DNA of 64,000 nt from positions 62,001 through 126,000 of the forward strand of contig NZ_JAPDIA010000002.1 in the NCBI RefSeq assembly GCF_029525575.1. Direction: 5' to 3'. The translations under genes and the position numbers were made by a program. This DNA is from Cohnella rhizosphaerae (GTDB taxonomy: Bacteria > Bacillota > Bacilli > Paenibacillales > Paenibacillaceae). Under the pieces are notes generated by a model, which saw only the letters and a program-made list of their open reading frames with translations, was not told the origin of the DNA and searched no databases. This document shows positions 20,390 to 27,812 of the stretch, piece after piece. How positions within the stretch are numbered: the stretch's first letter is position 1; the number at the start of each line of letters is the position of its first letter.

Positions 20390-20649
20390 GCGAAGACCAG
20401 CCATCGGCGGATCGGACCGAGGCGCGCCGGCTGCAGTGGCAGCGCAAGGAGCGGAGGGGGCGGCGGAGCTGCGCGCGCGGACGAAGCTGCGGGCGCAGCT
20501 CGTCGTGGCGGGCGGCGGTCCGTCCGGCGTCGCGGCCGCGCTGGGTAAGCTTCGATACGGAGCTGACCGGCGTCACCCGGCTTCGGCTGTCCGAGCTGGA
20601 GACGAACGGACTCGATCACGCGCGCATCGCGGAGATTCGCTGCGAATGA
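20386..20649 (+). pseudogene. Remnant of an FAD-dependent oxidoreductase (internal deletion)
   Basis: It starts with ATGA overlapping the fucosidase stop, so it once belonged to this operon. The first part reads MSEDQPSADRTEARRLQWQR. After a one-base shift near 20440-20460 the frame gives ELRARTKLRAQLVVAGGG, followed by PSGVAAALG: the dinucleotide-binding GGGPSG of FAD oxidoreductases. Directly after this Rossmann start the sequence jumps, in another frame, to FDTELTGVTRLRLSELET and a run of residues ending in a stop at 20649. That resembles the tail of a discoidin-like C-terminal domain. Hundreds of codons that such proteins normally have in between are missing. I interpret this as a deletion-decayed gene; an assembly collapse is the alternative. 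Confidence 0.6.
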
Positions 20650-20680
20650 CGGGCGCATATTTTGCGAGGAGTGATGACGA

Positions 20681-23110
20681 TTGACTGCCGCTTATACCGT
20701 CGACCGAGGCGTTATTCTCAGCGAATGCGGATTGCCCGAATCCCCGCGCTGGTTTTCCGACGGCAGACTGTCCTTTCAGATGGACGATAGGGGCATCACG
20801 CAGGTGGATTACTGCCATCCCGCGCAGCGATTCGGCAATACGACGCTGTTTCTGCAGCGGCACTGGCACGGCTTCCGTCTATTCATTGAACGCGATCTGC
20901 GGAATTATCTGCCGGAGCTGCGGCAGGTGCGCGTATGGCCGTTCGGCATCGAGGCCGAGTGGCGGCTGTTCGACAGCCTGCTCGGGCTCCGCGTGATGGC
21001 GGTGGAAGAGCGAATCGTTTTTGAGCTGCGTACGCCCGAAGGGCTGCCGGAGGACCTCACCTTGAAGCTGGCGTTTTACAAGCATTTCGCGCTGACGCCC
21101 AGCGATGCCGAAGACCCGCGCTTCGCGCCTAGAGGCGCGAGACGCACATGGGACGATTGGCGTTTCGACGATGCGAAGAATGCCTTTATCGGCGGTTTTT
21201 CCGAACGGCCGCACGATTCCGCGTCCCTTGAAGAGCATCGCGGCGAATCGCGGCAGCAGGTCTCGATCGAGGCGGACTTCCCGCTCCGCGTCGCCGCCAC
21301 GCCGGTCAACGTCAAGTATACGTTGTCCGGCGCGCAGCCGCTGCAGGCGGGCCGCACGTACCGCTTCGCGATCTCGCTTGGCGACGAGTCCGCGCTGGAC
21401 GCCGCGTCCGACGAGGCGATCGGCAGGCAGTTCGCCCGCTACCGCGCGGTGGCCGATGCCTCGCCCGTGCTGGACAGTCCTTATCCCGCGCTGAACGAAT
21501 ATATGAGCCTGCTGCCGATGTACCACGAGGCCTGCAAGGTCCGCTCGGTACCGGGCGCGATCAAAGCGAAGACGAACGAATATTGGGTGTGGGGCTGGGA
21601 CGGTCTGACCAGCAACGACGCCACGATGTACTGGGGAGACGCGGCCTTTATCGCCGATATGCTGCGGTTTTACGAGGAGACGGCCGATCCGGAGCGGGGC
21701 ATCGCGCATGCCTACGGGTACGATCTGTCGGTCATCGGCGTCAGCGCCTTGCCTGCGCAGGGTATGTACATTACGCTGCTCCAGCAATACTACGCGATGA
21801 CCGGGGATTTGGATGTCGTCGCCCGGCATTATCCGTTCGCGGCGGGCTTGTACCGGAGAATCGCTGCGCTGGAAGTCGGGGATACCGGACTATGCGAAGG
21901 CACCTCGCTTTTTCCGGACTTTCCCGTCTTCATGCAGGAGACCGGCCGCGATCTGAGCGGGATGAACAACACGATATTCTACTGCGCTTCGCGTTCGATG
22001 GAATACCTCGCCGCGCTTACGGGGGACGAACCTACGGAGACGCTGGCGGGAGCCCTTTTCCGCCGGACCGAGCGGCATTTTCTGCCGCTGTTCTTCGATC
22101 CCTCCCGCGGCTTCATCGTCAGCTCGGTCGATGCGGATTCGCTTGCCCGCCGGAATTCCTTCAACGCCAACGCGGTCAAATGGGAAAACGGATACTGCCG
22201 GGAGCTGCTTGCAGGCGCGCATGAACGTAGTCTGCAGTTTTTCCTTGATCATATCGTGAGTCCCTCCGGTCTGCGGGAGATCCCGCCGTGGGACGGCGCG
22301 TACGATCGCGATGCGAACCAATTGCAATGCTGGTGGCCGGTGACCGGAGAGTACTTCATGCGCCTGATCAACGCATTCGACCGCAGGGAGCCGATCGATC
22401 GCTGGATCGGCTGGGTCGAGTACTGGGCGCGTCGGCTGACCTGTCCCGAGGGCATCCCGTTGTATGTCGAGACGACGGAACCGGAGCTGGATCGCTGGAA
22501 TTCGCTTAAGGGCTCCTGGCAAGCGTACAGCATGCGTGGTTGGTACCAGGCGGCGGTTCATGGGGTCGTCGGGGTCGATATCGATGCCGGCGGCATCCAG
22601 ATCCATCCCTATTCCGGCGAAGAGCTGACGCTGCGGGGATTGCATTACCGGGGCAAAAGGCTTCATCTCGAGATGCGCGGCTCGGGGCCGTACGTCGAGT
22701 ACGTCGATGTCGGCGATACGCGCATTGAAGGGACCTGCAAAATTCCGTCCGATCTGCTGAACGGTGCGGACGAGCTCACGATTCGGGTACGCAGGACCGC
22801 GCAGCCGCTGCATTCACTGTACATCGCCCGGGCGACGGGATTGGCGCTGCGGGAGTATGCTTACGGACCTTCGTACCTCTCGGCCGTCGTTAGCGGAGCG
22901 GGCACCGCGAGACTGACGGTGCTGTCGGACGCCGCTCCCGACGTCTGCGTCGACGATCGCGAAGCTTCCTGCGAATACGACTCGGGCAGCCGGACGGCGA
23001 CGATCGAGCTGCGCTGCAAGCCCGGCGAGCCTCGAACCATCCATATCAGCCGGCCGCCCGAAGGCGGCGCGAGCCCGATCGGGCCGGCAATGCGTCTTAC
23101 GAATCAATAA
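20681..23110 (+). CDS. Six-hairpin ((alpha/alpha)6) glycosidase-like enzyme
   Basis: About 809 aa. The start is a TTG at 20681, ten bases after GAGGAG; a nearby ATG at 20674 is in a different frame. An N-terminal beta-sandwich (residues 1-260) is followed by helical-barrel sequence with YWVWGWDGLTSNDATMYW, SLFPDFPVFMQETGRDLSGM, and NANAVKWENGYCRELL. A C-terminal beta domain begins near IQIHPYSGEELTLRG. This layout is shared by GH63/GH78/GH94/GH127-type proteins; acidic residues in WGWDG and EIPPWDGAYD are candidate catalytic positions. No signal peptide is seen. As the last gene of the locus before a strong terminator it probably completes breakdown of the imported oligosaccharide. Confidence 0.75.
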   Translation: MTAAYTVDRGVILSECGLPESPRWFSDGRLSFQMDDRGITQVDYCHPAQRFGNTTLFLQRHWHGFRLFIERDLRNYLPELRQVRVWPFGIEAEWRLFDSLLGLRVMAVEERIVFELRTPEGLPEDLTLKLAFYKHFALTPSDAEDPRFAPRGARRTWDDWRFDDAKNAFIGGFSERPHDSASLEEHRGESRQQVSIEADFPLRVAATPVNVKYTLSGAQPLQAGRTYRFAISLGDESALDAASDEAIGRQFARYRAVADASPVLDSPYPALNEYMSLLPMYHEACKVRSVPGAIKAKTNEYWVWGWDGLTSNDATMYWGDAAFIADMLRFYEETADPERGIAHAYGYDLSVIGVSALPAQGMYITLLQQYYAMTGDLDVVARHYPFAAGLYRRIAALEVGDTGLCEGTSLFPDFPVFMQETGRDLSGMNNTIFYCASRSMEYLAALTGDEPTETLAGALFRRTERHFLPLFFDPSRGFIVSSVDADSLARRNSFNANAVKWENGYCRELLAGAHERSLQFFLDHIVSPSGLREIPPWDGAYDRDANQLQCWWPVTGEYFMRLINAFDRREPIDRWIGWVEYWARRLTCPEGIPLYVETTEPELDRWNSLKGSWQAYSMRGWYQAAVHGVVGVDIDAGGIQIHPYSGEELTLRGLHYRGKRLHLEMRGSGPYVEYVDVGDTRIEGTCKIPSDLLNGADELTIRVRRTAQPLHSLYIARATGLALREYAYGPSYLSAVVSGAGTARLTVLSDAAPDVCVDDREASCEYDSGSRTATIELRCKPGEPRTIHISRPPEGGASPIGPAMRLTNQ

Positions 23111-23117
23111 ACGCACC

Positions 23118-23147
23118 AAGGACTGCCGCTGCGGCAGTCCTTTTTTT
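23118..23147 (+). terminator. Strong Rho-independent terminator of the first glycan locus
   Basis: An 11-base stem AGGACTGCCGC / GCGGCAGTCCT with a minimal loop is followed by seven T. It lies eight bases after the stop of the six-hairpin glycosidase and ends the operon. Confidence 0.92.
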
Positions 23148-23255
23148 AATGATTAATAGTACCGGCGCTTGTTTTAAGCAGAAAGGCTGATTTGGAGGGA
23201 GAGAGCAAGCGCGACTGGCGCTGAACTTCAGAAGGATGAGCCGGGAGGAGAAGGC

Positions 23256-23444
23256 GATAAGTGTTCAAAAGCAGTTAATCGGCGCGCTACCCGAGGCATC
23301 TGAGGAAATAAGTGTTCAAACGCATTTATTTGGTTCAAAACCGGGTCAAAACGTCCGAAAGCGAATAATTAATTGCGTTTCAACACTTAATTGTCCAAGG
23401 ACGTCGTGATCGAGGAAATTAACTGCGTTTCAACAGCTATTTGA
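23256..23444. repeat. Four copies of a 22-nt dispersed repeat, two in each orientation
   Basis: The motif TAAGTGTTNAAACGCANTTA appears at about 23256-23280 and 23304-23330 on the + strand and, reversed, at about 23364-23392 and 23415-23444 (AATTGCGTTTCAACACTTAA and AACTGCGTTTCAACAGCTAT). The paired orientation allows long hairpins. No coding sequence runs through it. Confidence 0.7.
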
Positions 23445-23460
23445 TAGGCGGCGAGCGCAA

Positions 23461-23490
23461 AAACGCCAAACCCGCGGGCTTGGCGTTTAT
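23461..23490. terminator. Long inverted repeat, possible bidirectional terminator
   Basis: AAACGCCAA and TTGGCGTTT flank ACCCGCGGGC, giving an almost perfect hairpin with A/T flanks on both sides. It lies between the 22-nt repeats and the 51-nt array. Confidence 0.4.
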
Positions 23491-23517
23491 TCACGATTCC
23501 ATATCGCCGCATATCGG

Positions 23518-23874
23518 CCTCGGAATACGCCGCAGCTCCGCCCGGAAACGCTGTCCAGCGCCGCTTCGCCTCGGAATACGCCGCAGCCCCGCCCGGAAAC
23601 GCTGTCCAGCGCCGCTTCGCCTCGGAATACGCCGCAGCCCGCCCGGAAACGCTGTCCAGCGCCGCTTCGCCTCGGAATACGCCGCAGACCCGCCCCGATA
23701 ACGCCGTTCAGCGCCGCTTAGCCTCGGAATACGCCGCAGCCCCGCCCGGAAACGCTGTCCAGCGCCGCTTCGCCTCGGAATACGCCGCAGCCCCGCCCGA
23801 TAACGCTGTCCAGCGCCGCTTGCCTCGGAATACGCCGCAGCCCCGCCCGGAAACGCTGTCCAGCGCCGCCGCGC
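23518..23874. repeat. Tandem array, seven copies of a 50-52 nt unit
   Basis: Units begin CCTCGGAATACGCCGCAG at 23518, 23569, 23620, 23670, 23722, 23773 and 23823, and end near GCTGTCCAGCGCCGCTT. Spacing is 50-52 bases and the copies differ by a few bases. Because the period is not a multiple of three and the copies vary in length, the open frames that run through it are not credible genes. Confidence 0.9.
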
Positions 23875-23966
23875 CGCCGAATCGCGCAACTTCCGAAAAA
23901 CCGGGCCGCGATACGAAATATCGAACCTACCCAACCTCGCGCGGGGGATCGTACAATACAAACAGA

Positions 23967-23980
23967 TGAAAACACTTACA
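23967..23980 (+). promoter_or_regulatory. Imperfect cre-like box upstream of second transporter locus
   Basis: TGAAAACACTTACA matches the cre consensus except that the central CG is CA. It lies about 30 bases before the permease start at 24011. Weak evidence. Confidence 0.25.
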
Positions 23981-24010
23981 TCGCTTCAAAAAAGACAGGA
24001 GGTCGATCGT

Positions 24011-24982
24011 ATGGATGCCCGGGCGGAGGCGCTGGAAGCGCAGCGGACGCAGGCGCGCGCGCGCCGGGGCGGGGCGGCCGGATGGGTCAGGAAGCTGCTC
24101 GCCCAGCGCTACCTCCAAGCGATGGCCTTGCTCGGCGCAGTCTGGATGCTCGTGTTCAACTACATCCCGATGTACGGGCTTATCATCGCGTTCAAGGAGT
24201 ACAACATCATCAAGTCGGTCGGCGAGGCGCCCTGGGTGGGGCTGACGCATTTCCGCGAATTTTTCTCGGACGAACAGCTGCCGGGCGTCATCCGCAATAC
24301 GATCGGCATCAGCCTGCTCAAGCTGATCGTCGGGTTCCCGCTGCCGATCCTGTTCGCCCTCTTCCTGAACGAGCTCCGGTCGGTCCGCTTCAAGAAGGCC
24401 GTGCAGACGATCTCGTACCTGCCGCACTTCCTGTCCTGGGTCATCCTGGGCGGCATTCTGACGACATGGCTGTCGGACGTGGGCGTCATCAACAAGGTGC
24501 TGCTGGCGCTCGGTCTCATCCGCGATCCGGTCGACTACCTGGCCAGTCCGGGCTACTTCTGGACGATCGCGGTCAGCTCGGACATTTGGAAGGAGCTTGG
24601 GTGGTCGGCGATCATCTATCTGGCGGCGATGGCGAGCGTGTCTCCGGAAATGTACGAGGCGGCGACGATCGACGGCGCCGGACGCTTTCAGAAAATGCGA
24701 TACGTGACGCTGCCCGGCATCGCCGGCACGATCTCGATCCTGTTCATTCTGGCGGTCAGCGGCCTCCTGAACTCCAACTTCGACCAGATTTTCGTCATGC
24801 GCAACGCGCTCAACGACAGCACGAGCAACGTCATCGATATCTTCGTGTACCAGACGGGAATCTCCCAATCCCGCTATTCCTACGCGACCGCCGTCGGCCT
24901 GATCAAGTCCGTCATCACGCTCGGCCTGCTACTCGGCGCGAACGGCGTCCTGAAGCGCATGAACCAATCCACGCTGTTCTGA
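24011..24982 (+). CDS. ABC sugar permease, LplB type
   Basis: 323 aa. ATG 24011 is chosen because AGGAGGT lies just upstream; a longer frame from 23966 lacks a ribosome site. A charged N-terminus of about 40 residues is followed by six predicted helices beginning AMALLGAVWMLVFNYIPMYG, a PHFLSWVILGG segment, the EAA loop (YEAATIDGAGRFQ) and the ending LKRMNQSTLF. It forms the membrane channel of an oligosaccharide importer with the next gene (18-base gap) and the binding lipoprotein at 25978. The frame is intact. Confidence 0.93.
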   Translation: MDARAEALEAQRTQARARRGGAAGWVRKLLAQRYLQAMALLGAVWMLVFNYIPMYGLIIAFKEYNIIKSVGEAPWVGLTHFREFFSDEQLPGVIRNTIGISLLKLIVGFPLPILFALFLNELRSVRFKKAVQTISYLPHFLSWVILGGILTTWLSDVGVINKVLLALGLIRDPVDYLASPGYFWTIAVSSDIWKELGWSAIIYLAAMASVSPEMYEAATIDGAGRFQKMRYVTLPGIAGTISILFILAVSGLLNSNFDQIFVMRNALNDSTSNVIDIFVYQTGISQSRYSYATAVGLIKSVITLGLLLGANGVLKRMNQSTLF

Positions 24983-24999
24983 CCGAAGGGAGGGCAACC

Positions 25000-25890
25000 A
25001 TGTTCGCATTAAAAAGAAGAACGAGAGGCGAGGCCGTCTTCGACGGCGTCAACGTCCTGCTTATGCTGGCCATCTGCTTCGTGACGATCTACCCCGTCTG
25101 GTACGTCCTCGTCAACTCGCTGAACAGCGGGCAGGACGCGATGCGCGGCGGCATCTACTGGCTGCCCCGGGCGTTCACCCTGGACAACTACGCGGCCGTC
25201 GTCGACAATCCCGGCATCGTGACCGCGATGGGGATCACGGTCGCCAAGACGCTCGTCGGCACCGTCCTGCACGTGTTTTTCACGGCGATGGTCGCCTACG
25301 CGTTCTCCCGGCGGGAGCTCATCGGACGCAATCTGTACATGATTCTCGGCACGGTCACGATGATCTTCAACGGCGGGCTCATCCCGACCTTCCTGCTCAT
25401 CCGCGACCTGCAGCTGCTGGACAACTTTTTCGTCTATATCATCCCGGCCATGTTCAGCTTTTTCGACCTGATTATTTTCGTCTCGTTTTTCCGCGAGCTG
25501 CCGCAAGGACTCGAGGAGGCCGCCAAGATCGACGGCGCCAACGATCTGGTGCTGTTCCTTCGGGTCGTCATCCCGGTCTCGCTGCCGGTCGTCGCGACGA
25601 TCGCCCTCTTCCACGGGGTGTGGCAGTGGAACGACTACTTCGCGGGTGTCATCTACATCACGCAGAACACCGAGCTGCAGCCGATCCAGACGTTCCTGTA
25701 CCGCGTCGTCGCGCAGAACGATACGAGCCGGATGGTGACGGCGGCGGCGGGCGGCATCACGAAGTCCGTCACGTCCAATTCGGTGAAAATGGCGACGATG
25801 GTCGTCACGACGCTGCCGATCGTGCTCGCGTATCCGTTTTTGCAGCGGTACTTCGTGAAGGGGCTCATGATCGGATCGATCAAGGGCTGA
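25000..25890 (+). CDS. ABC sugar permease, YtcP type
   Basis: 296 aa, second channel subunit. It starts MFALKRRTRGEAVFDG after AAGGGAGG. The protein has the conserved VTIYPVWYVLVNSLNSG start, FNGGLIPTFLL, the EAA loop (EEAAKIDGANDLVLF), VWQWNDYF and the ending FVKGLMIGSIKG. Its frame is intact. Confidence 0.93.
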   Translation: MFALKRRTRGEAVFDGVNVLLMLAICFVTIYPVWYVLVNSLNSGQDAMRGGIYWLPRAFTLDNYAAVVDNPGIVTAMGITVAKTLVGTVLHVFFTAMVAYAFSRRELIGRNLYMILGTVTMIFNGGLIPTFLLIRDLQLLDNFFVYIIPAMFSFFDLIIFVSFFRELPQGLEEAAKIDGANDLVLFLRVVIPVSLPVVATIALFHGVWQWNDYFAGVIYITQNTELQPIQTFLYRVVAQNDTSRMVTAAAGGITKSVTSNSVKMATMVVTTLPIVLAYPFLQRYFVKGLMIGSIKG

Positions 25891-25977
25891 ACCGCGGAGC
25901 CTCCCTTCCATTCAATGAGGGCAACCACGATTTTCCACATAGAAGACTGTCTATCTGAAAAGCAAAGGGGAACGAAC

Positions 25978-27714
25978 ATGAACAAACGCGTATCCAACAA
26001 AACGATCGCCTCCACGCTGCTGCTCGCGCTGACGTTCTCGCTGTCGGCCTGCGCCGGCGGCAACAATGAAGGCCAGGCGAGCTCGAGCGCCCCGGCTTCA
26101 GGCAGCGCAAGCCCCTCCGCCAGCGCGCCTTCGGCTTCCGCCACCGCCTCCGCGAGTACGGAGACCGGCGGCGTTGCGTCATCCGAAGCGCCGGGCTGGC
26201 AGGCCGACGCCGCCAAGCCGATTACGTTCGACTGGTATCTGAACTTCTCCTGGTTCCCGAACAAGTGGGGCGTCGATCCGACCTCCCAGTACGTCACGAA
26301 GAAGACGGGCGTCAACATCAACTTTATCGTACCGGCAGGCAACGAGAACGAGAAGATGAACACGATGATCGCTTCGGGCAAACTGCCGGACTTCATCACG
26401 CTCGGCTGGTACGAGGACGCGGTCAAAAAAATGCAGGAGGGCGGGCTCGTGCTGCCGCTCAACGAGCTGGCCAAGGAATACGACCCGTACTTCTTCAAGG
26501 TCGCCGACCCCGCCAAGCTGAGCTGGTACACGCAGCCGGACGGCAATGTGTACGGCTACCCGAACGCGTCGTCCTCGCCGAAGGATTACGAGACGTACGG
26601 CACGAATTTTACTTCTAACCAGACGTTCCTCGTCCGCAAGGACATGTACGAGGCGTTGGGCAAGCCGGACATGCGGACGCCGGAAGGCTTCCTCGCCGCG
26701 CTCAAGGCCGCGAAGGAGAAGTTCAAGGACGTGAACGGCCAGCCGCTTATCCCGCTCGGGCTGCACGAATTCACGCCGACGGGCAACTATTCGCTCGAGG
26801 ATTACCTGGCCGACTTCCTGGCCATTCCGCGCGACGTCGACGGCAAGCTGAACGACAAGTACGCGCTCGTCGACAACGAGGCGTACGTGAATTGGCTCAA
26901 GGTTTTCCGCCAGGCGAACCAGGACGGCCTGCTCGCCAAAGATATTTTCATCGACAAACGCACGCAGATGGAGGAGAAGATCGCGCAGGGCCGCTACTTC
27001 GCGATGATCTATCAGCGCTCCGACCTGGCCGCCCAGGAGAACGTGCTGTACGCCAAGGACCCGAACTCGGTCTATATCGCGGTCGACGGTCCGGCCAACG
27101 CGAACCAGGATCCGCCGAAGCTGGCGGGGCCTTCGATCTCCGGCTGGACGGTCACGCTCATCTCGAAGGACGTCAAGGACAAGGCGCGCGCCATCAAGTT
27201 CCTCAGCTATCTGATCAGCGAAGAAGGACAGAAGGATCTGTACCTTGGCGAGAAAGGCGTCTCGTATGATACGATCGACGGCAAAGACCAGTTCAAGCCG
27301 GAGGCGCTGCAGCTCATGCAGTCCGACCGTACTTCTTTCGATAAAAAATACGGCTCGTCGTACACGTTCTGGATGCTGATGGATACGAACATGAACCTGC
27401 AGTGGGCGCCGCCGAGCGTCGAGCCGGCGAAGCAGATGGAGGATTGGACCCGGGGCAAGACGGTCAGCTATTCGCAGTACGACCTGATCGATCCGCCGGC
27501 CACGTCTCCGGAGGGCATCACCAAGACGAAGATCGACACGCTCTGGAGCAAGGCGCTGCCGAAGCTGCTGCTGGCGAAGTCGGACGCGGAGTTCGACAAG
27601 GTGCTGCAGCAGTTCAAGGACGATCGCGCCAAGGCGGGGTACGACGCCATGCAGGCGTTCCGCCAGAAGAAGTTCGAGGAGAACGTCAAGAAGCTCGCGG
27701 ATTTCATGAAGTAA
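25978..27714 (+). CDS. Extracellular sugar-binding lipoprotein
   Basis: 578 aa. A signal peptide runs to the lipobox FSLSAC at residues 18-23, then a Ser/Ala/Pro-rich linker of about 45 residues tethers the binding domain. That domain begins KPITFDWYLNFSWFPNKWG and has the typical GKLPDFITLGWYEDAVKKM and VLPLNELAKEYDPYF. ATG 25978 follows AAAGGGG. It delivers an oligosaccharide to the permeases encoded just upstream. A terminator follows directly, so the sensor pair downstream has its own start. Confidence 0.93.
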   Translation: MNKRVSNKTIASTLLLALTFSLSACAGGNNEGQASSSAPASGSASPSASAPSASATASASTETGGVASSEAPGWQADAAKPITFDWYLNFSWFPNKWGVDPTSQYVTKKTGVNINFIVPAGNENEKMNTMIASGKLPDFITLGWYEDAVKKMQEGGLVLPLNELAKEYDPYFFKVADPAKLSWYTQPDGNVYGYPNASSSPKDYETYGTNFTSNQTFLVRKDMYEALGKPDMRTPEGFLAALKAAKEKFKDVNGQPLIPLGLHEFTPTGNYSLEDYLADFLAIPRDVDGKLNDKYALVDNEAYVNWLKVFRQANQDGLLAKDIFIDKRTQMEEKIAQGRYFAMIYQRSDLAAQENVLYAKDPNSVYIAVDGPANANQDPPKLAGPSISGWTVTLISKDVKDKARAIKFLSYLISEEGQKDLYLGEKGVSYDTIDGKDQFKPEALQLMQSDRTSFDKKYGSSYTFWMLMDTNMNLQWAPPSVEPAKQMEDWTRGKTVSYSQYDLIDPPATSPEGITKTKIDTLWSKALPKLLLAKSDAEFDKVLQQFKDDRAKAGYDAMQAFRQKKFEENVKKLADFMK

Positions 27715-27724
27715 GGCTTTGACC

Positions 27725-27762
27725 AAGGACTGTCGTCCCTTTCGGGACGGCATGTCCTTTTT
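27725..27762 (+). terminator. Rho-independent terminator after second transporter operon
   Basis: AAGGACtgTCGTCCC pairs with GGGACGGcaTGTCCTT around a TTTC loop and runs into TTTTT. It separates the binding-protein gene from the sensor kinase. Confidence 0.88.
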
Positions 27763-27812
27763 GGAGTTTTTCGGGCCATGCTCCGAATACGACGGCAAAC
27801 GGAAGTGACGGC

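Noticed and set aside
23518..23874. CRISPR array
   Set aside because: Units of about 51 bases follow each other without unique spacers, the whole unit is repeated, and no cas genes are nearby. It is a tandem repeat.
23491..23961. Repeat-containing protein gene on the minus strand
   Set aside because: The open frame arises from the GC-rich tandem array; the period is 50-52, so the peptide repeat changes frame, and there is no ribosome site.
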